A stretch of 37,323 nt of DNA from Gemmatimonadaceae bacterium (GCA_030835125.1 JAUQWM010000055.1:1-37323), one strand, 5' to 3'. Counted from the first letter of the stretch, positions 8,724-16,925 are shown. Notes: generated by a model not told the origin, from the sequence alone. Made by a program: numbers and translations.

Positions 8724-10327
8724 GGCGCGACGGCCGGCTCGGTCGCGACGCCGAGCAGGGCCCGCGCGTGACCGGCGGCATGCGCCTTCATGTCGTCGAG
8801 CAGTCCCAATCCGTGCCGCGCGAGGAGCGGCAGCAGGTTGAGCGCGCGTTCCTGCCGCATGCCGCCCGGATACAACGACCCACGGATGGTCCCCAGGTCG
8901 CGCATGAGCGCGGCCTCCCGCGACTTCACGGCGGCGGTGATGCGGCGTTCCATCCGGCTGATCCGCCACTCGATGGCGCGTGCCGCCCCATCCACCGTCG
9001 CGCTGGGCGCCATCCCGCCCAGCGGCTCGAGCGCGGCGCGCACGGCCGCCAGCCGCTCGGCGAGGTCGCGCCGCAGGCCCGCCACGCCGCTCGCGAGGCC
9101 GGCGGGCCACGCGTCGCGCGCGAGCCGGGTCTCCACCGCATGGGGATCGGCGAAGTCGTCGATCCCCACGCCATGGCGCTCCAGTAGCGCGTCGACGTGC
9201 GGCTCGACGATCGTCGCGCTCCAGCGCGCCAGCGCCACGGGCGCCTCCAGCCCGAGGGCGACGGCGACCGCCGACACCTGCGCGAAATACGCGAGCTCGC
9301 CCGGTCCCGCCAGGTACCCGACCGTCGGCAGCAGCGCGCGTTCCACGACCGGGCGCAGCAGCACGTTAGGCGAGAGGGTTCCCGGCGCCGCGGTCGCGGC
9401 GGTGACGGCGGCCCGCGCGCGGGGGACCCGCTCGCGGAGCAGTCCGCGGCGCTCGAAGACGAGCGTGAGGTCCGCGACGTCCGGCACCTGCGCCACATGC
9501 CCGGCCGCGCCAATCGCCTCGCTGCGCTCGGCCAGCGCGCGCCCGACGCGCTCGCGCTCGTGCAGCGCCCGGAGGAGGACCGGGTGCGCCGCCACCGTCA
9601 TGGCCGGGTGCGCGGCATCGATGACGGTGATGCCGAGGGGCTCGAGGATCGCGCGCAGCAGCCCCAGGTACGCCGACCCCACCGTCGCCTGCCCCGCGTA
9701 CGCGCGTCGCGCAAACTCGAGTGGCCGGCTGTCGGCGGCTGAACCGCACGCCGCGGCGAGCTTCTCGAGGCAGGAATCGATGGACGACAGCGGGACGTCG
9801 ATCATCCGCGTGCCTTCCGGCATCGTGGCCTCGATCGCGATGCGATCCGCGCCGCCGCTGCGGGAGAGCATCGTCCAGGACGCCTCGGCGAAGTCGGCGT
9901 CGTCGGTCGCGGCCCAGAAGACGGGAGCGACGGGGACACCCGTCTCCGCCTCCAGGGCGTCGGCGAGCGCCAGCGCCGACACGGCCTTGTTCCAGGTGTA
10001 CACCGGCCCGCCGAAGAGTCCGGGCTGCTGCCCGGTGGTGACGACAACCCCCTGCCCTGCAATCACCCTGGCCCGTCGTTCCGCCGCCGCGCCTGACGAG
10101 GATCCGATGGCCTCACCCAGCGGCTCCCACCAGGGCCCGACGGACCGCGCGCTCGCGACCCGGCGGCGCCAGTCCTCGAGCGAGCGGGGATGGCCCGGAT
10201 ACCACTCGACCGGCGCCCTCCCCGCCTGCGCCAATCGCGACAGCGGGGACCCTCCCAGCGCGTTCGTGATGATCCGGGCCGACCTGGTCACGAGTCGGCG
10301 TTCCCTGATGGACCCGACCCGCGACAT
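8720..10327 (-). CDS. bshC: BshC, bacillithiol synthase (cysteine-adding)
   Basis: A 535-residue BshC, the last enzyme of bacillithiol synthesis, which joins cysteine to GlcN-malate. Family signatures are SPLSRLAQAGRAPVEWYPGHP at the N-terminus, VVVTTGQQPGLFGGPVYTWNKA near residue 90 and PVAPVFWAATDDADFAEA near residue 120, a nucleotidyltransferase-like Rossmann core. A coiled-coil insert and the C-terminal LYPGGMRQERALNLLPLLARHG follow. The frame is open to 10453, but the ATG at 10327 gives the usual family length of about 540. A GTG 14 codons further in is also possible, and no strong ribosome site separates the two. BshA and BshB are not in the window. A 17-bp palindrome lies 65 bases upstream. 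Confidence 0.92.
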   Translation of the reverse strand: MSRVGSIRERRLVTRSARIITNALGGSPLSRLAQAGRAPVEWYPGHPRSLEDWRRRVASARSVGPWWEPLGEAIGSSSGAAAERRARVIAGQGVVVTTGQQPGLFGGPVYTWNKAVSALALADALEAETGVPVAPVFWAATDDADFAEASWTMLSRSGGADRIAIEATMPEGTRMIDVPLSSIDSCLEKLAAACGSAADSRPLEFARRAYAGQATVGSAYLGLLRAILEPLGITVIDAAHPAMTVAAHPVLLRALHERERVGRALAERSEAIGAAGHVAQVPDVADLTLVFERRGLLRERVPRARAAVTAATAAPGTLSPNVLLRPVVERALLPTVGYLAGPGELAYFAQVSAVAVALGLEAPVALARWSATIVEPHVDALLERHGVGIDDFADPHAVETRLARDAWPAGLASGVAGLRRDLAERLAAVRAALEPLGGMAPSATVDGAARAIEWRISRMERRITAAVKSREAALMRDLGTIRGSLYPGGMRQERALNLLPLLARHGLGLLDDMKAHAAGHARALLGVATEPAVAP

Positions 10328-10391
10328 CGTCGTGCGGGGCGGAGCGTCGGCGACGGGATCACGTTGGGAGTGGTCGTGGAAACGGGCGGAG

Positions 10392-10408
10392 CCGCCAGTC
10401 ACTGGCGG
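10392..10408 (-). promoter_or_regulatory. 17-bp palindrome upstream of bshC
   Basis: CCGCCAGT-C-ACTGGCGG is a perfect 8-bp dyad around one central base, inside the 138-base gap between rlmH and bshC. A one-base loop does not favour an RNA hairpin, so a dimeric repressor site is the more natural reading. A weak -10-like TATGGT lies just upstream on the minus strand (10415-10420), which would put the dyad over the start region. No regulator can be named. Confidence 0.35.
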
Positions 10409-10465
10409 GGACGACCATAATTTCGCCGGGCGCGCCTGCCTGCGGGAGGCCACGCGGCCCCAGCG

Positions 10466-10927
10466 TCACGCCTTGTGATACGGCTCGCCTCGAGCGACGG
10501 TGCCGGCGCGATAGAGCTGTTCGGTGAGCACGAGGCGCGCCAGGTCGTGCGGAAGCGTCCATGGGGCCACGGCGATCACCAGCGCGGCGCGCCCTCGCAC
10601 CGCGTCATCGAGACCGAACGCCCCGCCGACCAGGAAGGTGGTGTCCTCCGCGCGGTCGCGGCGGTCGGCCATCCACTTCGCGAAGGCGGCGGTGCTCAGG
10701 GAACGTCCCGTTTCATCGAGGGCCACCAGGTAGCCGGTTCCGCGTTCCAGGAGCCGGGCGCCCTCGAGGCGGCGCACCACCAACGGACTGCTGGCGCGTG
10801 CCGGCTCGGCCCGCACCTCGTGTGATTCCAGCGGCCAGTATCGGCCCGCACGCCGCTCGAAGTCCTCGATGGCGTCCCGCATCGGCCCCGCTGGTGGGCG
10901 TCCGACCGCCAGGATGCGGAACTTCAT
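10466..10927 (-). CDS. rlmH: RlmH, 23S rRNA pseudouridine-1915 N3-methyltransferase
   Basis: A 153-residue SPOUT methyltransferase that methylates pseudouridine 1915 in helix 69 of 23S rRNA on assembled 70S ribosomes, using SAM. The start at the ATG at 10927 gives the family N-terminus MKFRILAVGRP and the usual length of about 155; an upstream in-frame ATG at 10999 would add 24 residues without similarity to the family. The knot region has FLVGGAFGLDDAV near residue 100, and the protein ends in the signature LYRAGTVARGEPYHKA. It follows gdh after a hairpin and is separated from bshC by 138 bases. Confidence 0.92.
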   Translation of the reverse strand: MKFRILAVGRPPAGPMRDAIEDFERRAGRYWPLESHEVRAEPARASSPLVVRRLEGARLLERGTGYLVALDETGRSLSTAAFAKWMADRRDRAEDTTFLVGGAFGLDDAVRGRAALVIAVAPWTLPHDLARLVLTEQLYRAGTVARGEPYHKA

Positions 10928-10962
10928 GTCACCGGCCGGCCGGAATGCGCCGGACGGCAAAG

Positions 10963-10988
10963 GGGGCCGGGGAGTATTCCCCGGCCCC
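10963..10988 (-). terminator. GC-rich hairpin after gdh
   Basis: An 11-bp perfect stem (GGGGCCGGGGA at 10963-10973 with its complement at 10978-10988) has a 4-base loop. On the minus strand it follows the glutamate dehydrogenase stop and is followed by CCTTTG, so the T tract is poor. Its position between gdh and rlmH supports a terminator or an mRNA 3'-end stabiliser. Confidence 0.6.
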
Positions 10989-11016
10989 TCGACCCTCAAC
11001 CCTCGACCCTCGACCC
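10989..11016. repeat. Four 7-bp tandem repeats beside the gdh hairpin
   Basis: The plus strand reads TCGACCC, TCAACCC, TCGACCC, TCGACCC, that is four head-to-tail heptamers with one G-to-A change in the second. They fill the space between the gdh stop and the hairpin. On the minus strand, the transcribed sense, they give runs of GGG every 7 bases. This could be simple slippage, a spacer, or a G-rich structure ahead of the terminator. Confidence 0.7.
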
Positions 11017-11020
11017 TGTC

Positions 11021-12328
11021 TCATGCATAGATGCCGCGCAGGCGATGGACCGTCGCGACGCGACTGATCGAGAGCATGTACGACGCCGTCCGCATGTTGA
11101 CCTTGTGCTGCTTGGACAACTCGAGGACATCGCGGAAGCCGTGCATCATGATGTCGCGCAGGCGGTCGTTCACGACCTCCTCGCTCCAGAAGTACCCGCC
11201 CCGGTCCTGCACCCACTCGAAGTACGACACCGTCACGCCACCGGCGTTCGCCAGGATGTCCGGGATCACGAAGACGCCCTTCTCGTCGAGGATCGCATCG
11301 GCGCCCGCCGTCGTGGGGCCATTCGCGCCTTCGCAGATGATCTTGGCCCGGACCTTCGCGGCGTTCTTCGTCGTGATGACGTTCTCCAGCGCCGCGGGCA
11401 CGAGCACGTCCACGTCGAGCAGCAGCAGCTCGTCGTTGGTGATCGCGTCACCCTTGGCGTAGCCCTCGAGCGTCTTGTGGTGCTTGACCCAGTTGATCAG
11501 GTCATCGACATCCAGTCCGGCGGCGTTATGGATGCCGCCGGTGCGGTCGCTGACCGCCACGATCTTGCAGCCTTCCCGGGCCAGCAACTGGGCCGTGATC
11601 GACCCGACGTTCCCGAAGCCCTGGACGGCGACCGTCGTGCCGCGCACGGTCATGCCGAGGTGCGCTAGTGCCTCCTTGGTGACGATCGTGCAGCCGCGAC
11701 CCGTCGCTTCGCGGCGCCCCAGCGACCCGCCCATCTCCACCGGCTTCCCGGTGACGACCGCCGTCACGGTGTGCTGCTTGTGCATCGAGTACGTGTCCAT
11801 GATCCACGCCATCACGCGCTCGTTGGTGTTGACGTCGGGCGCCGGCACGTCGGAGTCCGGACCGAGCGTGTTGATGATGCCGGACGTGTACCGGCGCGTC
11901 AGGCGCTCGAGCTCGCCGGCGCTCATCTTGAGCGGATCGCAGATGACGCCGCCCTTCGCGCCACCGAACGGGACGTTCACCACGGCGCACTTCCACGTCA
12001 TCCACGCGGCCAGCGCCGTCACCTCATCGAGCGTCACGTTGAGGTCGAACCGGATGCCGCCCTTTGCCGGCCCCCGCGAGGTGTTGTAGAGCACGCGAAT
12101 GCCGGTGAAGACCTCGATCTCGCCGTTGTCCATCATGGTCGGGCAGGCGACGATGATCTGCTTCTCCGGCTTGCGGAGGACCTTGTACAGCCCGGGCTCG
12201 AGGTCCAGGAGGTCGGCGGCCCGGTCGAACCGGGACATCATGCCCTCGAACGGGTTCTCCTCATGGAGGAACCGGTCCTTGTCCGGCTGGACGATGGCGT
12301 TGGTCGGAAGCCGAAGGTCGGTGGTCAT
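11021..12328 (-). CDS. gdhA: Glutamate dehydrogenase (Glu/Leu/Phe/Val family)
   Basis: A 435-residue amino acid dehydrogenase that interconverts glutamate with 2-oxoglutarate and ammonia. The substrate-binding lysine is in [10 protein letters not shown] (Lys89), another is in MTWK (Lys113), and the catalytic Lys125 is in [10 protein letters not shown] Rossmann domain starts near residue 215-240 with [11 protein letters not shown] and continues with VSDRTGGI, then CEGANGPTT near residue 345. The length and the [10 protein letters not shown] / PFGGAKGG pair fit the hexameric bacterial and archaeal glutamate dehydrogenase group better than leucine dehydrogenase, but specificity for NAD or NADP is not decided by eye. 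It stands between lpxK (24 bases upstream) and the hairpin at 10963. Confidence 0.9.
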   Translation of the reverse strand: MTTDLRLPTNAIVQPDKDRFLHEENPFEGMMSRFDRAADLLDLEPGLYKVLRKPEKQIIVACPTMMDNGEIEVFTGIRVLYNTSRGPAKGGIRFDLNVTLDEVTALAAWMTWKCAVVNVPFGGAKGGVICDPLKMSAGELERLTRRYTSGIINTLGPDSDVPAPDVNTNERVMAWIMDTYSMHKQHTVTAVVTGKPVEMGGSLGRREATGRGCTIVTKEALAHLGMTVRGTTVAVQGFGNVGSITAQLLAREGCKIVAVSDRTGGIHNAAGLDVDDLINWVKHHKTLEGYAKGDAITNDELLLLDVDVLVPAALENVITTKNAAKVRAKIICEGANGPTTAGADAILDEKGVFVIPDILANAGGVTVSYFEWVQDRGGYFWSEEVVNDRLRDIMMHGFRDVLELSKQHKVNMRTASYMLSISRVATVHRLRGIYA

Positions 12329-12352
12329 GGATTCGAAGAGTGTGAGGGCCGG

Positions 12353-13390
12353 TCACCCGGCCTGTAGGTCATGCTGTGGAAGGGCCGACAGGACCCGGTG
12401 GAGCAGCGCGGTGACTTCCGCCCCGCCCTCCTCGATCCCGCAGCGCAGTGAAACATACCAGGGCGGATTGGCCGCGCGAGGCCAGCCGGACCGGAGCTTC
12501 ACCGCGTCCTTCAACGTGCAGACGACGCGCCCGAAGGAAGCAGAGTCACGAGCCAGCCGCTCGCAGTCGGCGGAATCATAGACGTGGTGGTCGGGGAACA
12601 CCCGCGGAGTGACATCCGCGCCCGCAGCACGCAGTTGGCCGGCAAGCGCCTCCGGGTCCCCGATCCCCGTGACGAGCAGGATCCGTTCACCGCGGAGTTC
12701 GGCGAGGGGCCGTTCCTCGCCGGTGATCGCGTGGTGGAGCGAACCGGGCTGCAGTGAGGCCACCGCGCCGGCCCCCGTGGCCGTCCATGCAGCAAGTCGT
12801 CGCGCCAGGCTCGCGGCGTCGGCCCGTGCCGCCGCCTTGCGTGTCACCAGGACGAGCGTCGCACGTCGAAGGGCGCGCGGCAGCTCACGCCAGGGGCCGG
12901 CCGGCAGGAGGCGAAGTGGCTCCCGCCAGGTGTCCGCGCTTACCAGCACCACGTCCTCGATCCGCGCGACGCGCCGGTGCTGGAAGGCGTCGTCGAGCAC
13001 GGCGACGTTGCTTCCGAGCTGCGCGGCCCGGCGAATCCCCGCGGCCCGATCGGCGTCGACCACCACCGGGACGTCCGGGTTCAGTTCGGCGTGCACGAGG
13101 GGTTCATCGCCGCCGTAGCCACGCATCACGATCGCCGGCCGGCTGCCCGCGTCGCGCAATGATCGGGCGAACCACGCCGCCACCGGCGTCTTGCCGGTTC
13201 CCCCCGCGCCGAGGTTCCCGATGCTGATCGCCGGCACCACCGGCGGTTCCACCCGGAGCACGCCACGGTCGTAGAGGGCGTTGCGCGCCCACGTTGCCAC
13301 TCGATAGGCACCCGCCGCCGGGGCGAGTGCCATCCGCGCCATCGTCGCCGCGGCGCCCTGGTCGTACCACACACGGTCAGCCGCGCGCAT
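12353..13390 (-). CDS. lpxK: LpxK, tetraacyldisaccharide 4'-kinase
   Basis: A 345-residue inner-membrane-associated kinase that phosphorylates the 4' position of the lipid A disaccharide to make lipid IVA. The start at the ATG at 13390 overlaps the preceding stop by one base (TGATG). A hydrophobic N-terminal helix (residues about 12-32) is followed by the P-loop SIGNLGAGGTGKTP at about 56-69, as in all LpxK. VAVLDDAFQHRRV near residue 145 carries the conserved DDxFQHR motif. RILLVTGIGDPEAL and FPDHHVYDSAD follow. It closes the lipid A block; Kdo transferase (WaaA), which usually acts next, is not in the window. Confidence 0.93.
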   Translation of the reverse strand: MRAADRVWYDQGAAATMARMALAPAAGAYRVATWARNALYDRGVLRVEPPVVPAISIGNLGAGGTGKTPVAAWFARSLRDAGSRPAIVMRGYGGDEPLVHAELNPDVPVVVDADRAAGIRRAAQLGSNVAVLDDAFQHRRVARIEDVVLVSADTWREPLRLLPAGPWRELPRALRRATLVLVTRKAAARADAASLARRLAAWTATGAGAVASLQPGSLHHAITGEERPLAELRGERILLVTGIGDPEALAGQLRAAGADVTPRVFPDHHVYDSADCERLARDSASFGRVVCTLKDAVKLRSGWPRAANPPWYVSLRCGIEEGGAEVTALLHRVLSALPQHDLQAG

Positions 13391-14058
13391 CAATCCCGGC
13401 CCGCCAGGCCGCCCAGCAGCGCAGCGAACCGCGGTTGCTCGCTCACGGCACCACGTGCGTCCGCCGCGCGTACATACTCGGCGCTCGAATAGTGAATGGT
13501 CACCGTCGCGAATGGCTTGGGCACGAGGTGCCGGTCCCATGATCCCATCCGCCAGGCGCGCGACGCCGTCGCCGCGACCGCGATGATCGGCCGGCCGGTG
13601 CGCTGGGCGACGATGATCGCGCCCGGCGCGAACTCGTGTCGCGGCCCCCGTGGTCCATCGGGCGAGAACGCGACCGTGACCCCTTCCTCGACCAGCCTGG
13701 TGGACTCCAGGAGGGCACGCGCGCCGCCCCGCGTGGTCGAGCCGCGCACGGTGCGGTAGCCAAGCCCTTCGATGATCCGCGCGATGACCTCCCCGTCCGC
13801 GTGACGGCTGATGAGCGGCGCGATGCCCCTGCCACGGTGCGCCCAGGCGACCGCAAGGATCTCACCGTGCCAGAAGACCGCGACGAACGCGTCCCCGCGT
13901 CCCAGCATCCGGTCGAAATCCGCAGCGCCTTCACGGCGGATGCGCCACGTCATGCCCAGCATTCGCAGGACCAGCCCGCCGATGGCCGTGATGGCGCCGA
14001 TCCGGAAGCGCTGCCAGCGACTCGCTTCCCGTGGGGACGGCGGTGGGCCCGCGGTCAT
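13390..14058 (-). CDS. DUF374 lysophospholipid acyltransferase (LpxJ-like)
   Basis: A 222-residue DUF374 protein with a single N-terminal membrane segment (IGAITAIGGLVLRMLGMTW). It has the family motifs AVFWHGEIL near residue 62, where most families of this fold have HxxxxD-like active sites, and VAFSPDGPRGPRHEFAPGAI near residue 130. DUF374 includes LpxJ, the secondary lipid A acyltransferase of Helicobacter and Campylobacter. Its place between lpxB and lpxK supports a similar job here, but this is inference from position. The ATG overlaps the lpxB stop (ATGA) and its own stop overlaps lpxK by one base. Confidence 0.82.
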   Translation of the reverse strand: MTAGPPPSPREASRWQRFRIGAITAIGGLVLRMLGMTWRIRREGAADFDRMLGRGDAFVAVFWHGEILAVAWAHRGRGIAPLISRHADGEVIARIIEGLGYRTVRGSTTRGGARALLESTRLVEEGVTVAFSPDGPRGPRHEFAPGAIIVAQRTGRPIIAVAATASRAWRMGSWDRHLVPKPFATVTIHYSSAEYVRAADARGAVSEQPRFAALLGGLAGRD

Positions 14059-15167
14059 CGCACCAGCGAGGCGACGAGGTCAGCGACCCGCGCCGACGCC
14101 CCGGGCGTCCCCAACTTGTCACGCACGTCGGCGAGGTCGCGCTCGAGGCGCGCCCGTTCAGGGCTGCCGTGGTCGAGCAACGGCGAAAGCGCCTCGGCCA
14201 CGCGTGACGGCACCAGCGCCTCCTGCACGAACTCGCGGGCGACCTCGCGCCCCGCGACCACGTTCACCAGGCCGATATGTGGAATGCGCACCAGCCGCCG
14301 CGCGATGGCGTGCGTCCACGCACTCGTGCGGTAGGCCACGACCAGCGGGCACCCGGCGACGGCGGCCTCGAGGGTCGTCGTCCCGCTCTTGCACATCGCC
14401 GCGTCCGCGGCGCGCAGGACCGACAGCGACGACTCGGTCACCTGGCGGAACGGGCATCGCCCGGCCGGAACGGTGACGCCCGGCGCCGTCGCCACGACGA
14501 CCTCGAGCCCGGGATGGCGCCCCTGCAGCACCTGCGCCGTCCGCACGAAGTCGTCCAGGTGCCGGTCGATCTCCTGCTGGCGGCTCCCCGGGAACAGTGC
14601 CAGCACCGTGGCCTCGTCAGGCAGGCGAAGCGCCTGGCGCGCGGCCGCGCGCGACGGCATCTGTCCGGCGCGGTCGAGCAGCGGGTGGCCGACGAAGGTC
14701 GCGTCGATGCCGTGCGCGCGGAGTAACGCCTCCTCGAAGGGAAGGATCACGGCGGCCCGGGTGATGATCCGCGCCATCTTCGGCAGGCGACCGGCACCCC
14801 ACGCCCACACCTGCGGCGCGATGTAGTACAACACCGGCACACCCGCGGCGTGCGCCCGCTCGGCGAGCCGGAGGTTGAAGCCCGGGTAATCGATCGCCAC
14901 CAGCACGCTCACGCTCCCGGACTCGAGCCGCCGCCGCAGGGCACGCAGCAGCGACAGGTGGTGCGGGATGGTGCGGAGCACTTCGACAAAACCCATCACC
15001 GCGGTGGAGTCGGTGCGCTCGAACATCTCGACGCCGGCGCGCGCCATGCGCGCCCCGCCCATTCCCGTCAGGCGCAGTCCCGGGTGGCGCTCCTGCAGCG
15101 CGGTCGCCAGCGCCGCCGCGTGCAGGTCGCCGGAAGCCTCCCCGGCGACGATCATGACCTCACGCAC
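14055..15167 (-). CDS. lpxB: LpxB, lipid A disaccharide synthase
   Basis: A 370-residue GT19-family glycosyltransferase that joins UDP-2,3-diacylglucosamine and lipid X (2,3-diacyl-GlcN-1-phosphate) to form the lipid A disaccharide on the inner face of the inner membrane. Signatures are VMIVAGEASGDLHAAAL at the start, MGFVEVLRTIPHHLSLL near residue 60, VLVAIDYPGFNLRLAERAH near 90, YYIAPQVWAWGAGR near 117 and ALFPGSRQQEI near 195. The GTG at 15167 gives MREVMIVAGE; it overlaps the preceding gene by 8 bases. An internal ATG 3 codons on is an alternative. Neither LpxH, LpxI nor LpxG, one of which must make lipid X, is found in this window. Confidence 0.95.
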   Translation of the reverse strand: MREVMIVAGEASGDLHAAALATALQERHPGLRLTGMGGARMARAGVEMFERTDSTAVMGFVEVLRTIPHHLSLLRALRRRLESGSVSVLVAIDYPGFNLRLAERAHAAGVPVLYYIAPQVWAWGAGRLPKMARIITRAAVILPFEEALLRAHGIDATFVGHPLLDRAGQMPSRAAARQALRLPDEATVLALFPGSRQQEIDRHLDDFVRTAQVLQGRHPGLEVVVATAPGVTVPAGRCPFRQVTESSLSVLRAADAAMCKSGTTTLEAAVAGCPLVVAYRTSAWTHAIARRLVRIPHIGLVNVVAGREVAREFVQEALVPSRVAEALSPLLDHGSPERARLERDLADVRDKLGTPGASARVADLVASLVR

Positions 15168-16155
15168 CGGTCATACCAGCCTGCCCCGCCTGGCGCAGCG
15201 TCCGCTCGATCTCGCCCTGGATCCGCAGCGCCACCTCGAGGGCGTCGCGGCCGGCGCGGCCGCTGACGGTCACCGCCGCGCGGCCCTGCACCGCGGCGAG
15301 GAAGCTCTCGAACTCGAGCCGCAGTGGTTCCCCCTCGGGGGCACTGATCGCGACGCGCTCGACGAACGCCTCGAGCGCCACGGGGGCCTTGGCGAGCGCG
15401 GCAAGGTCCAGGTCGCGCTTCAGCCGGTAGAATTCGCCGTCGCCGGTCGCCAGGTCGAGCGACAGGTACCCGCTCGGCTGGAAGATCCGCAGCTTGCGCA
15501 TGCGGTCCCGCGACACCCGGCTCGCCGTGATGTTGGCGACGGCGCCTGACGAGAAGACCAGCCGCGCGTTGGCGATGTCCACGAACGGCGTCAGGATGGG
15601 TATGCCGGCGGCCTGCACCGACTCCACGGGCTCGCCGACCAGCGTCAGGATCAGGTCGATGTCGTGGATCATCAGGTCGAGCACCACCGCCACGTCGGAG
15701 CCGCGCGGGCTGAAGGGCGCCAGCCGGTCGCTCTCGATGAACCGCGGGCGGTCCACGAACCCCTGCGCACCGCGAATCGCCCGGTTGAACCGTTCCACGT
15801 GGCCGGTCTGCACCAGCGCACCCGTCCGCTCGGCGATGGCGAGCAGTTCATCCGCCTGGGCCAGCGTGGCGGTGAGCGGCTTCTCGATCAGCAGGTGCCG
15901 GCCGCGTTCGAGCGCGGTGCGCGCCACTTCGTAGTGCGCCGGCGTGGGCACCACGATGGTCAGCGCCTCGCAGGCGTCGACCAGCGACTCCACGCTGTCG
16001 AAGGCCTGCACGCCGAGCTGGTCCGCGACCTCGGCGGCTCGCGCCGGACGCGCATCGTGAAACCCGACGAACGTCGCCCCGGGCAGGTCGCGAAGGATGC
16101 GGACGTGATGGAAGCCGAGCGCACCCGCGCCGACAACGCCGATCCGGGTCGTCAG
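15160..16155 (-). CDS. Gfo/Idh/MocA oxidoreductase, GnnA-like, probable CTG start
   Basis: A 331-residue NAD-dependent oxidoreductase. The first ATG/GTG/TTG in frame is a GTG at 16011, which would delete the nucleotide-binding loop. Reading upstream of it gives TTRIGVVGAGALGFHHVRIL, an intact GxGxxG Rossmann motif. The frame is closed by a stop at 16171-16173, and the only plausible initiator between is CTG at 16155, overlapping the lpxA stop as CTGA with GGGGAG 7 bases before it. Later motifs are TIVVPTPAHYEVA near residue 75, HLLIEKPLTATLAQADELL near 95 with the catalytic EKP lysine, and VVLDLMIHDIDLIL near 165. Between lpxA and lpxB it resembles GnnA, which oxidises UDP-GlcNAc at C3 before GnnB aminates it to give 3-amino lipid A. 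No GnnB is in the window, so that role is inferred. Confidence 0.85.
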   Translation of the reverse strand: MTTRIGVVGAGALGFHHVRILRDLPGATFVGFHDARPARAAEVADQLGVQAFDSVESLVDACEALTIVVPTPAHYEVARTALERGRHLLIEKPLTATLAQADELLAIAERTGALVQTGHVERFNRAIRGAQGFVDRPRFIESDRLAPFSPRGSDVAVVLDLMIHDIDLILTLVGEPVESVQAAGIPILTPFVDIANARLVFSSGAVANITASRVSRDRMRKLRIFQPSGYLSLDLATGDGEFYRLKRDLDLAALAKAPVALEAFVERVAISAPEGEPLRLEFESFLAAVQGRAAVTVSGRAGRDALEVALRIQGEIERTLRQAGQAGMTGA

Positions 16156-16925
16156 ATGATGACTCCCCGGTCACTGCCCTCCAGGAAGCGGAGGAAGTGA
16201 TCGACCTCGGGGGAACTCGACAACTCGGTCGCGGCGCGCTCCATCGCCTGCGAGACGTTCAGCTCGGAGCGGAAGAAGAGCCGGTACGCGCGCTTCAGTT
16301 CCCGGATCGTGGACTCGTCGAACCCGGATCGCTGCAGGCCCACGCTGTTGAGGCCATACAGCTTCACCGGGTTCCCCACCGCCTTCAGGAATGGCGGCAC
16401 GTCCTTGGCCACGCGGGAGCAGCCGCCGACGAACGAGTGCCTGCCGATCTTCACGAACTGGTGGACGGCGACCAGTCCCGAGAGGATCGCGCGATCCTCG
16501 ATGGTGACGTGGCCGGCGAGTTGCGTCCCGTTCGAGATGATCACGCCGTCGCCCAGGTGGCAGTCATGCGCAAGGTGCACGTACGACATGATGAAGCAGC
16601 TCCGGCCCACCGTCGTGCGGAACGACTGCGACGTGCCGCGGTTGATCGTGCTGTACTCGCGGATCCGCGTCCCCTCGCCGACCTCGACCCAGGTTTCCTC
16701 GCCCTTGAACTTGAGGTCCTGCGGGTCGCCGCCGAGCACCGACCCGACCCCGACGCGCACGCCGGCCGCGAGCCGCACGTTGCGCTCGAGCATCGACCGG
16801 GCCTCGAGGATACAGTCGTCGCCCACCTCGCAGGCGTCGCCCACGATCACGCCCGGACCGACCTGCACGTTCGCGCCCAGCGTCGCCTTGTCCGAGACGA
16901 AGGCAGTCGGGTGAATGGTGGTCAT
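16152..16925 (-). CDS. lpxA: LpxA, UDP-GlcNAc O-acyltransferase
   Basis: A 257-residue left-handed beta-helix protein that transfers a hydroxyacyl chain from ACP to the sugar C3 position, the first step of lipid A synthesis. Hexapeptide repeats run over about residues 1-185 and a helical C-terminal domain follows (RELKRAYRLFFRSEL). The catalytic base is His120 in VHLAHDCHLGD (E. coli His125). GGDPQDLKFKGE and RIREYSTINRGT carry substrate contacts. The E. coli chain-length ruler Gly173 corresponds to Gly168 (VGGCSRV), which would allow a long acyl chain of about C14. The ATG overlaps the lpxC-fabZ stop (ATGA); a longer upstream frame is only lpxC-fabZ read out of phase. Selectivity for a 3-amino sugar cannot be read from sequence alone. 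Confidence 0.95.
   Translation of the reverse strand: MTTIHPTAFVSDKATLGANVQVGPGVIVGDACEVGDDCILEARSMLERNVRLAAGVRVGVGSVLGGDPQDLKFKGEETWVEVGEGTRIREYSTINRGTSQSFRTTVGRSCFIMSYVHLAHDCHLGDGVIISNGTQLAGHVTIEDRAILSGLVAVHQFVKIGRHSFVGGCSRVAKDVPPFLKAVGNPVKLYGLNSVGLQRSGFDESTIRELKRAYRLFFRSELNVSQAMERAATELSSSPEVDHFLRFLEGSDRGVII

Noticed and set aside
10359-10418. A 19-codon leader peptide ahead of bshC
   Set aside because: No ribosome site and no run of a single amino acid that would suggest attenuation; kept only as a note in the findings.
16009-16011. GTG as the start of the Gfo/Idh/MocA gene
   Set aside because: It would remove the GxGxxG cofactor loop that is intact and in frame immediately upstream.
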